Shown: positions 33,479 to 42,602, counted from the first letter of the stretch. The stretch is 64,000 nucleotides of DNA from Thermocatellispora tengchongensis (GCF_014202315.1 NZ_JACHGN010000006.1:372001-436000), one strand, 5' to 3'. Program-made: numbers and translations. Notes: generated by a model from the letters alone, not told the origin.

Positions 33479-33550
33479 CGACCGAGGCGACCGAGGCGAC
33501 CGAGGCGACCGAGGCGACGGACGCGACGGACGCTACGGAGGCGACGACGC
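33479..33550. repeat. 9-bp tandem repeat between LacI gene and GH93-like gene
   Basis: CGACCGAGG repeats exactly four times from 33479 to 33514, then decays through CGACGGACG twice, CTACGGAGG and CGACGACG. The array lies in the 252-nt gap between the LacI start and the end of the GH93-like gene and has no supported coding role. The CGAAAA half-site at 33425 is the only operator-like sequence noticed in this gap. Confidence 0.75.
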
Positions 33551-33631
33551 TGTGTAGGCGACGGCGCCACGGAGCGGCGGCCGCGAGAAAGGGCGCTCCT
33601 CACTCGCGGCCGCGCCTCCCCCGTACGGCGG

Positions 33632-35836
33632 TTACGCCCGGCTCCACCTCTGGGTGGCGTTGCCGAGAGCCGTCCACAGTTGCACCGGCGATCCGTTCGC
33701 CGTCGCCCAGCCACTGACGTCGATGGCCAGGCCGTTGGAGCGGTTGACGATGGATCCGTCGAGGCGGAACCACCACTTCTGGCTCGTCTTCCCGTTGCAC
33801 GGCCACAGGATCAGGCGCGTACCGGGGGTGGCGCCGTCACCCGCCGCGGCGAGGCAGTGGCCCGCGACGCGGAGCTCGCCCGAGGCCGTCGCCGTCACCC
33901 GCTGGTTCTGGTTCCCGGTGCAGTCCCAGATCTGCACTTGCACGTCCACCCGGCCGTCCGGCACGTCCAGGCAGCGGCCGGAGTGACCGCCCCGCAACGT
34001 GAAGGTGACATCCGTCGCCGGCGGGTCCTGGACGAGCAGCCACTCCTGCGAGTCGTCCGCCGACGGGTTCTCGGAGGCGTTGATCGGCTCTCTGAGCTCG
34101 ACGGCGGCGTCCCGGGCCGCGCCGGTGACGAACAGCCCCGGGTTGCGGACCGACCGGATCTTGTAGTGCCCGTCCGCCGAGGGAACGAGGGTCCACAGCT
34201 TGTCGGTGGCTCCGTCGTCCACCCACTGGGCGAGGCGCCGGCCGGCCGTCGCGTCGCCGGTCCAGATGGCGACCGCGCGGCCACCGGCCTTGTTGAGCAG
34301 AGTCACGTCGCCGCCCTTGGCCGTCAGATGCCAGCGCTGCGCGTCGGCTGCGGCATCCCGCGTTCGCAGGACCAGGTCGGGGACGTCCCCGGTGAGGTTC
34401 GCGTCCTGCGTCTTGCCGGCGTCGGGGCTGAGGGCCTGACCGGTCAGGCGGTTGACCAGCGTGTGGTAGGCGCCCTCGGACCGGCCGAGGTCCACCTCGG
34501 CGTAGCGCACGGGGCCGATGCTCCCGCCGCTCCACGAGGCCTGGAGGATCAGGACGCGCCCCGTGCCTTCGACGTACTGCAGATTGCGGCTGTAACCCGC
34601 GGCGATCGTCGTCTGGTACTCCTTCCAGGCGCCGTTGCTCAGCCCCGACTCGTTCACCCAGACGCTGCCGCTGCCGCCGGCGTTGAAGGCGACTCGCCCG
34701 TCGGGCATCGCCAGGAGCACCGGGCTGCCGCCCGTCGCCAGGGGCCGCGCCCCCGCGGGCACCGGCAACGCGGTGATCGCCGCGTCACCGGAGGCGAAGA
34801 ACCGCAGCGGGTCATCGGCGATCTTGTATCGGACGTTCGGCCCACCGCCGAAGTACTCGTAGGTGAGGAACCACTTGCCGTCCGTGGCCGGGGCGACGGT
34901 CGCCATGCCGGGGCGTCCGCCGCCGATCTGCCTCTTGCCGTCACCCCGGTCCACGGTGAGACCGGCGACGTCCACGACCGGATCACTCCAGGACGCGCTG
35001 CGACCGTCCCACGTCTTGTGCACGAGGATCTGGCCGTGCGAGTCCGGCGCCGTGTCGTTCGCGGGGTCGAGGATCGGCACCCCGGTGGCGGGGTCGAAGC
35101 CGAGATAGTCGTTCTCGTCGGAGTAGTAGGCGACGAGCCGGTTGCCCCGGGCGATGAGGTGCGGTTCCCAGAGCGGATCGACCTGCGCGTACGTGTTGGC
35201 CCTGGAGACGCGCCCGATCGCTCCCGCGCTTCCGCCCTGCCAGCCGCCGGTGGCGATGATGTTCACGAAGCTCCAGGTCGCGCCCTGGTCGGTGCTGGAG
35301 TACAACGCGAGCGCCAGGTCCCGGCGGTCGCCGTCGCCGGACGGCGTCCAGGCGGGATCGGCGGCCTTCTGCTCGCGGTGGTAGAGGTCGTCCCCCGACA
35401 CGACGCTCGCGAGAAGCAGCGTCCCGGCGCTCAGGGCTCCCACGTCCTGCGGGAGCACGTAGAGATACGGGTTGGTCCAGTTGCTGGTGTACTTCGCGTG
35501 CCGGGGGTCGCCGGACAGGTAGGCGGGAGCCTTGACATCGGCCAGCTTCTGCCAGGTCGTGCCGCGGTCGTCGCTCTTGTGAATGGGGATCGTCTGTCCC
35601 ACCACGGCGCTTTGACTGTTCTCGAACGCCGCCACGATCCGGCCGCCGGAAAGCTGGGCCGACTTCGGGTAGAGAACGCACGGCCTCTTGTTGCACGCGG
35701 CCGGGTTCTCCGCCACGTACAAGTCGGCAGGGCTCGGCTGGTACGCCAGCGCGCTCGTCGCCGGGACGATGGCGCACGCGATGCCGATGCCGACCGCCGC
35801 CATAAGCGTGGTGATGCGTCTCACCAAGGTCAACAT
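33632..35836 (-). CDS. secreted GH93-like exo-arabinanase (sialidase fold) with ricin-type CBM13
   Basis: This 734-aa protein has GAGGAAG before the ATG and a signal peptide ending about residue 31 (ATSALA). The first half has two Asp boxes (SDDRGTTW and STDQGATW) of a six-blade propeller. Patterns recalled from GH93 exo-1,5-alpha-L-arabinanases are also present: 'CVLYPKSAQLSGGRIVAAFEN', 'DPLWEPHLIARGNRLVAYYSDENDY', 'QILVHKTW', 'GGRPGMATV' and 'WFLTYEYFGG'. The second half holds beta-trefoil lectin-like repeats, with 'GHSGRCLDVPDGRVDVQVQIWDC' and 'QKWWFRLDGSIVNRSNGLAIDVSG'. A plain exo-sialidase is the alternative, but the arabinan context favours GH93. Confidence 0.82.
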   Translation of the reverse strand: MLTLVRRITTLMAAVGIGIACAIVPATSALAYQPSPADLYVAENPAACNKRPCVLYPKSAQLSGGRIVAAFENSQSAVVGQTIPIHKSDDRGTTWQKLADVKAPAYLSGDPRHAKYTSNWTNPYLYVLPQDVGALSAGTLLLASVVSGDDLYHREQKAADPAWTPSGDGDRRDLALALYSSTDQGATWSFVNIIATGGWQGGSAGAIGRVSRANTYAQVDPLWEPHLIARGNRLVAYYSDENDYLGFDPATGVPILDPANDTAPDSHGQILVHKTWDGRSASWSDPVVDVAGLTVDRGDGKRQIGGGRPGMATVAPATDGKWFLTYEYFGGGPNVRYKIADDPLRFFASGDAAITALPVPAGARPLATGGSPVLLAMPDGRVAFNAGGSGSVWVNESGLSNGAWKEYQTTIAAGYSRNLQYVEGTGRVLILQASWSGGSIGPVRYAEVDLGRSEGAYHTLVNRLTGQALSPDAGKTQDANLTGDVPDLVLRTRDAAADAQRWHLTAKGGDVTLLNKAGGRAVAIWTGDATAGRRLAQWVDDGATDKLWTLVPSADGHYKIRSVRNPGLFVTGAARDAAVELREPINASENPSADDSQEWLLVQDPPATDVTFTLRGGHSGRCLDVPDGRVDVQVQIWDCTGNQNQRVTATASGELRVAGHCLAAAGDGATPGTRLILWPCNGKTSQKWWFRLDGSIVNRSNGLAIDVSGWATANGSPVQLWTALGNATQRWSRA

Positions 35837-35972
35837 GGTGTCTTCCTCGCTTCGCTGTGGCACCAGGGCCGCGGACACCCGGTGCGCGGGTCGGCGCCCG
35901 CCGCGCGAGATCCAGATCACGGAGCGCCATTGCCGGAAGTCTGGGACATCGGGGAACGCGGTCTCAAGGCTT

Positions 35973-35987
35973 ACGAAAACCTTTCGT
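35973..35987. promoter_or_regulatory. operator candidate ACGAAA-N3-TTTCGT before the GH93-like gene
   Basis: ACGAAA-ACC-TTTCGT is a perfect 6+3+6 palindrome about 137 bp upstream of the GH93-like start. It has the same half-sites and spacing as the palindrome at 26769 before the ABC/GH3 operon. Confidence 0.55.
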
Positions 35988-36110
35988 TGCGCACGCGTTT
36001 CCCGCGATCGCCGGCCGCTGCCCGAGCCCGGCGGCCTCCCGGCGCTCGCGCTCGGCCGGCACCGGGTGGAGCACGACCTCGATCGACCCGGCCTTGCGCC
36101 TGGGCGGCGG

Positions 36111-37055
36111 TCACCCCAGGTCCGCGAACCTGTCCCGGTTGGCGGCCAGCCAGGTGGCGAAGTCCTGGAGGCGCGGGTTCAGCTTGCGCACCTCGGCGGG
36201 GTCGCGGACGCCGGCGAACGCCTCCTCGTGCTCGGCGTAGAAGTAGAACATGTTCGCCAGATCGTCCGCGCCGGGGAACGGCATGGCGCGCAGGGCGTCC
36301 ACCGTCATCGGCCGGTAGGCGACGTGCCGGCCCAGCTCCTTGCTCAGCGCGGCGGCGTACTCCTCCCCGGTCAGGTTCTCCCCGGAGATGCTGATCGTCC
36401 GGCCGGCCTGCTCAGGGCCGCGTGCGAAGACGCCCAGAGCGGTGCGGCCGATGTCCTCCGCGGCGATTCCGGGCAGCTTGCGGTCGCCCATCGGCAGCCG
36501 GAGCGCCAGCGCGCCGTCCTCGTCGGGCACGGGCCGGAAGAAGTCCAGGAACGCCTCGAAGTAGAACGTGGTGGACAGGAACGTGGTCGGCACGCCGGCC
36601 TCGGTGAAGAACGCCTCGGCCTCGGCCTTGCCGTCGAAGTGCGGGACCTTGTAGCGGCCGGCCAGCGTGGGCACGCTGTCGCCGGTGAGGTGCCGGCGGG
36701 TGTCGGGCAGCGTCGACCAGATGGCGTGCTGGACGCCGGTGGCCTTGGCGGCGGATGCCATCGCCCTGGCCTGGGCCTGCTCGCGCTCGACGGAGTTGTG
36801 CTCCCAGAACGCGGTGACGAAGAACGCGCCGTACGCGCCGCGCAGCGCCTCGGTCAGGCTCGCCTCGTCGTCGGCGTCGGCGGCCACGACCTCGGCGCCG
36901 CGCGCGGCGAGCGCCCTGGCGGCCTCGGAGCCGGGGTTCCGGGTGAGCGCGCGGACGGCGAACGGGCCCGCCGGGTCGTCCAGGATGGCGCGGGCGAGGC
37001 CGCCGCCCTGCTGCCCGGTGGCGCCTGCCACGGCGATGATCTTCTTGTCGGTCAT
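36111..37055 (-). CDS. NmrA-family NAD(P)-binding protein
   Basis: This 314-aa atypical SDR has the Rossmann motif 'IIAVAGATGQQGGGLARAIL' and the family blocks 'VRALTRNPGSEAARALAARGAEVVAADADD', 'GAFFVTAFWEH' and 'FYFEAFLDFF'. GGGAG lies 9 nt before the chosen ATG, so the in-frame ATG at 37064 is less likely. NmrA/HSCARG proteins are redox-sensing or quinone-reductase-like proteins; the substrate is unknown. It runs in the same direction as the IclR gene, 104 nt downstream of it. Confidence 0.85.
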   Translation of the reverse strand: MTDKKIIAVAGATGQQGGGLARAILDDPAGPFAVRALTRNPGSEAARALAARGAEVVAADADDEASLTEALRGAYGAFFVTAFWEHNSVEREQAQARAMASAAKATGVQHAIWSTLPDTRRHLTGDSVPTLAGRYKVPHFDGKAEAEAFFTEAGVPTTFLSTTFYFEAFLDFFRPVPDEDGALALRLPMGDRKLPGIAAEDIGRTALGVFARGPEQAGRTISISGENLTGEEYAAALSKELGRHVAYRPMTVDALRAMPFPGADDLANMFYFYAEHEEAFAGVRDPAEVRKLNPRLQDFATWLAANRDRFADLG

Positions 37056-37159
37056 CGGGTCCATCTCCCTCTGGGGTGCCGGATGTCTTGCGTCTCCGAG
37101 CCAACCCCTCCGGGATTGACGGCTCGTGCACGTCCGCATCATGCGGCGTGCACGCGTCG

Positions 37160-37948
37160 TCATGGGGTACGGACGTCGAGCGCGCGGCTGAGCGCCATCC
37201 CCGACAGTTGCAGCGGCTGGACCAGCGACCAGGCGTGCCGGTCGTTGGGCACCACCAGGCCGAGCGCCGCGATCACCTGGCCGGACCCGCGCACCGGCAC
37301 GGCGATGCCGGTGGCGTCGGGGTGGATGTGCCCCGCGCACAGGGCGATGCCGCGGCGGCGGACGTCGGCGAGGGCGGCGCGCAGGGCGCGCGGGTCGGTG
37401 ATCGTGTGCGGGGTGAAGGCGGGCAGCGGCCCGGACAGCACGCGGTCGCGTACCTCGGCGGGGGCGTGGGCGAGCAGGACCAGGCCCGCGGAGGAGGCGT
37501 GCAGCGGCAGCCGGCCGCCGACCTCGGTGAAGGTGACGACCGCGCCCGGCGCGACCAGCCGTTCCACGAACAGCACCTCGTCGCCGTCGAGGATGCCGAG
37601 CTGGGTGGAGTGGCCGACCACGTGCTGAAGGTCGTCCATGAACTGCAGCGCGGCCTCGCGCAGGGCCCGCACCGGGGAGGCGCGCTGGGCCAGCTCCCAC
37701 ATCCGGTTGCCGATGCGCACCCGACGCCGCTCGTCGCGGGCCAGCAGCCCGTGCCGGGTCAGCTCCTCCACCAGGCGGACCGTCGTGGCGATGGGCAGGC
37801 CGGCGCGGCGGCTGAGCTGGCTGACGGTGAGCACCGGCTCCTCGGCGCTGAAGGCCGACAGGATGCGCACCGCGCGCGTGAGCACCGATTCGCCGCTGGA
37901 TGACCTGGCCACGCCCACATCATCGCCGCTCGTCCCCGGTGCCGGCAC
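37160..37948 (-). CDS. IclR-family transcriptional regulator
   Basis: This 262-aa protein has the N-terminal winged helix 'LTRAVRILSAFSAEEPVLTVSQLSRRAGLPIATTVRLVEELTRHGLL' and the IclR effector domain, with 'LQHVVGHSTQLGILDGDEVLFVERL', 'PLHASSAGLVLLAH' and 'ALGLVVPNDRHAWSL'. IclR proteins often control aromatic acid catabolism. It is divergent from the AAHS-type transporter, with a perfect palindrome between them, and so probably controls the transporter-reductase-P450 operon. Confidence 0.9.
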   Translation of the reverse strand: MPAPGTSGDDVGVARSSSGESVLTRAVRILSAFSAEEPVLTVSQLSRRAGLPIATTVRLVEELTRHGLLARDERRRVRIGNRMWELAQRASPVRALREAALQFMDDLQHVVGHSTQLGILDGDEVLFVERLVAPGAVVTFTEVGGRLPLHASSAGLVLLAHAPAEVRDRVLSGPLPAFTPHTITDPRALRAALADVRRRGIALCAGHIHPDATGIAVPVRGSGQVIAALGLVVPNDRHAWSLVQPLQLSGMALSRALDVRTP

Positions 37949-37956
37949 CCCGGGTC

Positions 37957-37971
37957 ATCCATTGAATGGAT
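37957..37971. promoter_or_regulatory. palindrome ATCCATT-G-AATGGAT in IclR/MFS promoter
   Basis: This is a perfect 7+1+7 inverted repeat in the 92-bp gap between the divergent IclR and MFS genes, of the size expected for an IclR box. A second inverted pair, TAACCGGC (37992-37999) and GCCGGTTA (38032-38039), flanks the MFS ribosome site. Confidence 0.55.
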
Positions 37972-38040
37972 CGGCTGTGGTTCCGCGTGCGTAACCGGCT
38001 CATCATCGACTGCTAACCCACCCCCGAGGAGGCCGGTTAG

Positions 38041-39393
38041 ATGCGCTCGTATCCCGCGGAGCTGCGCGCCCGCATGGACGACGGTCCGATGTCCCGCCTG
38101 CAGTGGTCGGCGATAGCCGTGTGCGTGCTGCTGAACGTGCTGGACGGTTTCGACGTGCTGGTCATGTCCTTCACCTCCGCGGCCGTGTCGGCCGAGTGGG
38201 GCCTGTCGGGCTCGCAGCTCGGGCTGCTGCTGAGCGCGGGGCTGGTCGGGATGGCGCTGGGGTCGCTGTTCCTGGCGCCGCTGGCCGACCGGATCGGGCG
38301 GCGCGCGCTGATCCTGGTCTGCCTGACGGTGGCGGCGGCGGGCATGCTGCTGTCGGCCGCGAGCCGGGACGCCGTACAGCTCGGGCTGCTGCGGGTGCTC
38401 ACCGGCGTCGGCATCGGCGGCATCCTGGCCGCCAGCAACGTCATCGCCGCCGAGTACGCCAACCGGCGCTGGCGCGGCCTGGCCGTGAGCCTGAACTCCA
38501 CCGGCTACGCCGTCGGCGCCACCGCCGGCGGGGTGATCGCGGTCGCGCTGCAGGGCTCGTACGGCTGGCGCTCGGTGTTCGCCGTCGGCGGCGTCGCCAC
38601 CGCGCTGCTCGTCGGCGCCGTGCTGTGGCGGCTGCCGGAGTCGCTGGACTTCCTGCTCACCCAGCGCTCGCCGCGTGCCCTGGACCGGCTCAACGCGCTG
38701 CTGGCCGCGATGGGCCGGCCCCCGCTGGACTCGCCGCCCGGGGCGCCCGAGGCGCCGGCGGCCGAGCCCGCGCCCCGCCTCCGGCAGATCCTCTCGCCCG
38801 CCCACCGCCGCAACACCCTGCTCACCTGGGCCGGCTTCTTCGCCGTCATGTTCGGCTTCTACTTCGTCACGAGCTGGACCCCCAAGCTGCTGGTCGAGGC
38901 CGGGATGTCGGCCGGGCAGGGCATCACCGGCGGGGTGCTGCTCAACCTCGGCGGCATCTTCGGCGCGACGCTGCTCGGCCTGCTGGCCGCCCGCTTCGCG
39001 CTCAAGCGCGTGCTGGTCGGCTACACCCTGGCCACGGCGGCGCTGCTGACCGTGTTCGTCCCCGCCACCTCGGTGTACGGGCTGGTGTTCGCGCTCGGCG
39101 CGCTGATCGGGGTGTTCGTCAACGGCTGCGTCGCCGGCCTGTACGCGCTCACGCCGTCGATCTACCCGCCCGAGGTGCGGGCCACCGGCGTCGGCTGGGG
39201 CATCGGCGTGGGCCGAATCGGCGCGATCGTGTCCCCGCTGGTGGCCGGATGGCTCCTGGACGCCGGGTGGGGGCCTGGCCGGCTCTACCTGCTGGTGGCG
39301 GCGGTCCTGGTCGCCGGCGGGCTGGCCGTGCACGCCTTCCGGATTCCCGCCGCCGCCGCGCCCGCCGCCGTCGCCGCCGGGGAGGGCCGATGA
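38041..39393 (+). CDS. MFS transporter, aromatic acid:H+ symporter (AAHS) type
   Basis: This 450-aa protein has twelve predicted helices and a CGAGGAGG site. AAHS signatures are 'VLLNVLDGFDVLVMSFT' in helix 1 (DGFD motif), 'GSLFLAPLADRIGRRALIL' between helices 2 and 3, and 'LPESLDFLL' mid-protein. Family members import benzoate, 4-hydroxybenzoate, vanillate or protocatechuate. It is coupled by ATGA to a ferredoxin reductase, with a CYP199A-like P450 behind, so a methoxylated or para-substituted benzoate is the expected cargo. Confidence 0.9.
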   Translation: MRSYPAELRARMDDGPMSRLQWSAIAVCVLLNVLDGFDVLVMSFTSAAVSAEWGLSGSQLGLLLSAGLVGMALGSLFLAPLADRIGRRALILVCLTVAAAGMLLSAASRDAVQLGLLRVLTGVGIGGILAASNVIAAEYANRRWRGLAVSLNSTGYAVGATAGGVIAVALQGSYGWRSVFAVGGVATALLVGAVLWRLPESLDFLLTQRSPRALDRLNALLAAMGRPPLDSPPGAPEAPAAEPAPRLRQILSPAHRRNTLLTWAGFFAVMFGFYFVTSWTPKLLVEAGMSAGQGITGGVLLNLGGIFGATLLGLLAARFALKRVLVGYTLATAALLTVFVPATSVYGLVFALGALIGVFVNGCVAGLYALTPSIYPPEVRATGVGWGIGVGRIGAIVSPLVAGWLLDAGWGPGRLYLLVAAVLVAGGLAVHAFRIPAAAAPAAVAAGEGR

Positions 39394-40322
39394 CCGCGCT
39401 GGACCTGCGGGTGAGGAGCAAGACCCGGGTGGCCGACGGCGTGGTGGCCCTCACGCTGGAGCACCCGTCCGGCGGCCGGCTGCCGGACTGGACGCCCGGC
39501 GCGCACATCGACCTGATCCTGCCGAACGGGCTGACCCGGCAGTACTCGCTGTGCGGCGACCGCTGGGACCCGCACGCCTACCGGATCGGGGTGCTGCGCG
39601 AGCCGGACGGCCGGGGCGGGTCGGCGTACGTGCACGACGTGCTGGCCGAGGGCGGCACCGTGGCGATCGGCGGGCCGCGCAACAACTTCCCCCTCGCGCC
39701 GTCCGAGCGCTACCTGTTCATCGCCGGCGGGATCGGCATCACCCCGCTGCTGCCCATGATCCACCAGGCCGAGCTGCTGGGCGCGGACTGGCGCCTGCTG
39801 TACGGAGGCCGGACGCGGGCGTCGATGGCGTTCACCGGCGAGCTGGCCCGCTACGGCGAGAAGGTGACCTTCGTCCCGCAGGACGAGGTCGGCCTGCTCG
39901 ACCTGCCCGAGCAGCCGCCACCGGATGCCAAGGTGTACTGTTGCGGCCCCGCCGGGCTGCTGGAGGCCATGGAGCGGCGCGCCGCGGGCTGGCCCGCCGG
40001 AACGCTGCGCACCGAGCGGTTCGCGGCCAAGGACACGGGCACCCCCGCCCGCGACGAGCCGTTCGTGGTGGAGCTGCGCCGCTCGGGGCTCTCGGTGACG
40101 GTCGCCCCCGGCCGGTCCGTCCTGGACGCGATCAACGACGCCGGGATCGGGGTGCTGTCCTCCTGCCGCCAGGGCCTGTGCGGCACCTGCGAGACCGGCG
40201 TGCTGGAGGGCGAGCCGGACCACCGTGACGCGCTGCTGGACGACGCCGAGCGGGCGGCCGGGGACTGCATGTTCGTCTGCGTCTCCCGATCCCGCTCCGG
40301 CCGTCTCGTCCTCGACCTGTGA
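39390..40322 (+). CDS. PDR/VanB-type ferredoxin reductase with C-terminal 2Fe-2S
   Basis: This 310-aa protein has, in order, an FMN/FAD-binding barrel ('GAHIDLILPNGLTRQYSLCGD'), an NAD-binding domain ('YLFIAGGIGITPLLPMIHQAELLG', 'VYCCGPAGLLEAME') and a plant-type [2Fe-2S] domain with 'CRQGLCGTCETGVLEG' and a further Cys in 'DCMFVCVS'. Such one-piece reductases feed electrons to a Rieske oxygenase (as VanB) or, here, more probably to the adjacent P450. It overlaps the transporter stop. Confidence 0.92.
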   Translation: MTALDLRVRSKTRVADGVVALTLEHPSGGRLPDWTPGAHIDLILPNGLTRQYSLCGDRWDPHAYRIGVLREPDGRGGSAYVHDVLAEGGTVAIGGPRNNFPLAPSERYLFIAGGIGITPLLPMIHQAELLGADWRLLYGGRTRASMAFTGELARYGEKVTFVPQDEVGLLDLPEQPPPDAKVYCCGPAGLLEAMERRAAGWPAGTLRTERFAAKDTGTPARDEPFVVELRRSGLSVTVAPGRSVLDAINDAGIGVLSSCRQGLCGTCETGVLEGEPDHRDALLDDAERAAGDCMFVCVSRSRSGRLVLDL

Positions 40323-40403
40323 CCCCGGTACCGAGCCGCGACGAACCGCGACGAACCGTGACGACCTCTGAGGAGCTGTGACCCGCCGGTGAAAGGCCCC
40401 GCC

Positions 40404-41606
40404 ATGACCATCCCCGCGCTCGACGCCGACCCGTTCGCCCCCGACGTGCTGGAAGACCCCGCGCCGCTGCACGCCGCGCTGCTGGCGGCGGGGCCGGTGG
40501 TCCACCTGCCCCGCTACGACGTCTACGCCCTGGCCCGATACGAGCACGTGCACGCCGCGCTCACCGACTGGCAGAGCTTCCCGTCGGGGGCCGGCGTGGG
40601 CCTGAGCGACTTCCGCCGCGAGAAGCCGTGGCGCCCGCCCAGCCTGCTGCTGGAGGCCGACCCGCCCCGGCACGACGCCCCGCGCGCCGTCCTGTCCAGG
40701 ATCCTCGGCCCGCGGGCGCTGCGCCGCCTGCGCCCGGCCTGGTTCGCCGAGGCCGAGACGCTGGTGGAGCGGGTGCTGGCCGAGCCGGAGTTCGACGCCG
40801 TCGCCGAGCTGGCGCAGGCGTTCCCGCTGCGGGTCTTCCCCGACGCGGTCGGCCTCCCGCCGGAGGGCCGCGAGCACCTGCTCCCGTACGGCGACCACGC
40901 CTTCAACGCCTTCGGCCCCCCGAACGACCTGGTGGAGAAGGGCCGGCCCCGCGTGGCGGAGCTGTCGGCGTGGGTGGATTCCCGGTGCCGGCGCGAGGCG
41001 CTGGCCCCCGACGGCTTCGGGGCGCGGATCTGGGCCGCCGCCGACCACGGCGACATCACCCACGCGCAGGCCCCACTGGTGGTCCGCTCGCTGCTCACGG
41101 CCGGCGTGGACACCACCGTGCACGGTCTGGCCGCCGCCCTGTACGCCTTCGCCACCCACCCGGACCAGTGGCGGCGGCTGCGCGAGGACCCCGGCCTGGC
41201 CCGGGTGGCCTTCGAGGAGGCGGTGCGCTGGCAGTCGCCGGTGCAGACCTTCTTCCGCACCGCCGACCGGGACGTGGAGACCGGCGGCGTGGTCATCCCG
41301 GAGGGCAGGAAGATCCTGATGTTCCTCGGCGCGGCGAACCGCGACCCGCGCCGCTGGGCGAACCCCGACGCCTTCGACCTGTCCCGCGACCCCTCCGGGC
41401 ACGTCGGCTTCGGCATGGGCCTGCACCAGTGCGTCGGCCAGCACGTCGCCCGCCTGGAGGCCGAGGCCCTGCTGACCGCGCTCGCCCGCCGCGTGGAGCG
41501 CATCGAGCTCGCCGGCACCCCGCGCCGCCACCACAACAACACCCTGCGCGCCTGGGAGTCGCTGCCGGTGCGCGTCACCCTCGGTCCCGCCCGCGCCGAC
41601 GGCTAA
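40404..41606 (+). CDS. CYP199A-like cytochrome P450 (para-substituted benzoate oxidation/O-demethylation)
   Basis: This 400-aa protein has AAAGG before the ATG. The I-helix has the normal acid/Thr pair (LTAGVDTTVHG), ExxR lies in FEEAVRW, and the haem loop is HVGFGMGLHQCVGQ. 'FPDAVGLPPEGREHLLPYGDHAFNAFGPPNDL', 'QTFFRTADRDVE' and 'NNTLRAWESLPVRV' match what I recall of CYP199A enzymes, which demethylate 4-methoxybenzoate and veratrate. The preceding reductase is the likely electron donor, an arrangement unlike the separate ferredoxin system of Rhodopseudomonas. Its stop overlaps the convergent LysR stop by 4 nt. Confidence 0.9.
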   Translation: MTIPALDADPFAPDVLEDPAPLHAALLAAGPVVHLPRYDVYALARYEHVHAALTDWQSFPSGAGVGLSDFRREKPWRPPSLLLEADPPRHDAPRAVLSRILGPRALRRLRPAWFAEAETLVERVLAEPEFDAVAELAQAFPLRVFPDAVGLPPEGREHLLPYGDHAFNAFGPPNDLVEKGRPRVAELSAWVDSRCRREALAPDGFGARIWAAADHGDITHAQAPLVVRSLLTAGVDTTVHGLAAALYAFATHPDQWRRLREDPGLARVAFEEAVRWQSPVQTFFRTADRDVETGGVVIPEGRKILMFLGAANRDPRRWANPDAFDLSRDPSGHVGFGMGLHQCVGQHVARLEAEALLTALARRVERIELAGTPRRHHNNTLRAWESLPVRVTLGPARADG

Positions 41607-42547
41607 GGCCGGTCGCCGCCCGGGTCGCCGCCTGGCCGGTCGCCCGGCTCGTCGTCCGGGGCCGCCAGTTCGGCGGCCACGCGGGCCGCGGTCTCGCGCA
41701 GCCAGATGTGGGCGGCGTCGTGGGTGTGCACCGGGTGCCACCACAGCGCCTCCTGGAGCGGCACGGCCTCGAACGGGCAGGGCAGCGTGCGCACCGGGGC
41801 GACGCCGTGCAGCATGCGGGCCAGGCGGCGCTGGACCAGGGCGATCCGGCGGGTGCCGGCCACCAGGCTGGGCAGGAGCTGGAAGCTCTGCACCGAGACG
41901 TCCACGTACGGCTCCAGGCCCAGCATGGAGAGCTGGCGGGCGACCGGCGCGTCGAAGGGCCGCTGGTAGACCACCCACGGCAGCCGGGCCAGGTCGTCCA
42001 TGGTGATGCGCTCGCCGACCTCGGGATGATCGGCGGCGACCAGGATCACCCACTCGTCGCGGTACAGCTCCACGGCCGGCAGGTGGCCGATCACGCCGTG
42101 CGGCATCAGCATGCCGTCCACGCCGCTGAGGATCGCGTCGGCGTTCTCCACGATGCCCGGCGGCACGTGCCGGAAGTGCAACCGGACCCCGGGCGCCTCG
42201 GCGTGCAGGGCGCGGGCGAGGTGGGCGCCGAAGACGGCGATCGCGTAGTCGGAGGACAGCACGGTGAACTCGTGCCGCTCGGTGGCCGGGTCGAAGTCCG
42301 CGCGGCTGGAGAACAGCCGCTCCAGCATGGCGTACGCGGTGGCGGCGGGCTCGCGCAGGGCGGTGCCGAGCGGGGTCAGCTCGTACCGGTTGCCCTGCCT
42401 GACCAGCAGCTCGTCGGAGAAGTGGTGCCGCAGCCTGGCCAGCGCGGCGCTCATCGCCGGCTGGCTCAGCCCGATCCGTGCGCCGGCCCGGGTCACGTTG
42501 CGCTCCTCCAGCAGGGCGCGCAGGGCGACCAGGAGGTTGAGGTCCAT
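41603..42547 (-). CDS. LysR-family transcriptional regulator
   Basis: This 314-aa protein starts MDLNLLVALRALLEERNVTRAGARIGLSQPAMSAALARLRHHFSDELLVRQG, the classic LysR winged helix of the NodD-like subgroup. The effector domain follows, with 'VLSSDYAIAVFGAHLARALHAEAPGVRLHF'. A GTG five codons upstream (42562) is an alternative start. It is divergent from an SDR gene and surrounded by aromatic-catabolism genes, so an aromatic co-inducer is likely. Confidence 0.88.
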   Translation of the reverse strand: MDLNLLVALRALLEERNVTRAGARIGLSQPAMSAALARLRHHFSDELLVRQGNRYELTPLGTALREPAATAYAMLERLFSSRADFDPATERHEFTVLSSDYAIAVFGAHLARALHAEAPGVRLHFRHVPPGIVENADAILSGVDGMLMPHGVIGHLPAVELYRDEWVILVAADHPEVGERITMDDLARLPWVVYQRPFDAPVARQLSMLGLEPYVDVSVQSFQLLPSLVAGTRRIALVQRRLARMLHGVAPVRTLPCPFEAVPLQEALWWHPVHTHDAAHIWLRETAARVAAELAAPDDEPGDRPGGDPGGDRP

Positions 42548-42602
42548 GCTGGCGAGGTTCACGGACGTCCATGCTATCCGTCCCCTGGATGGGCCGCATC
42601 GG

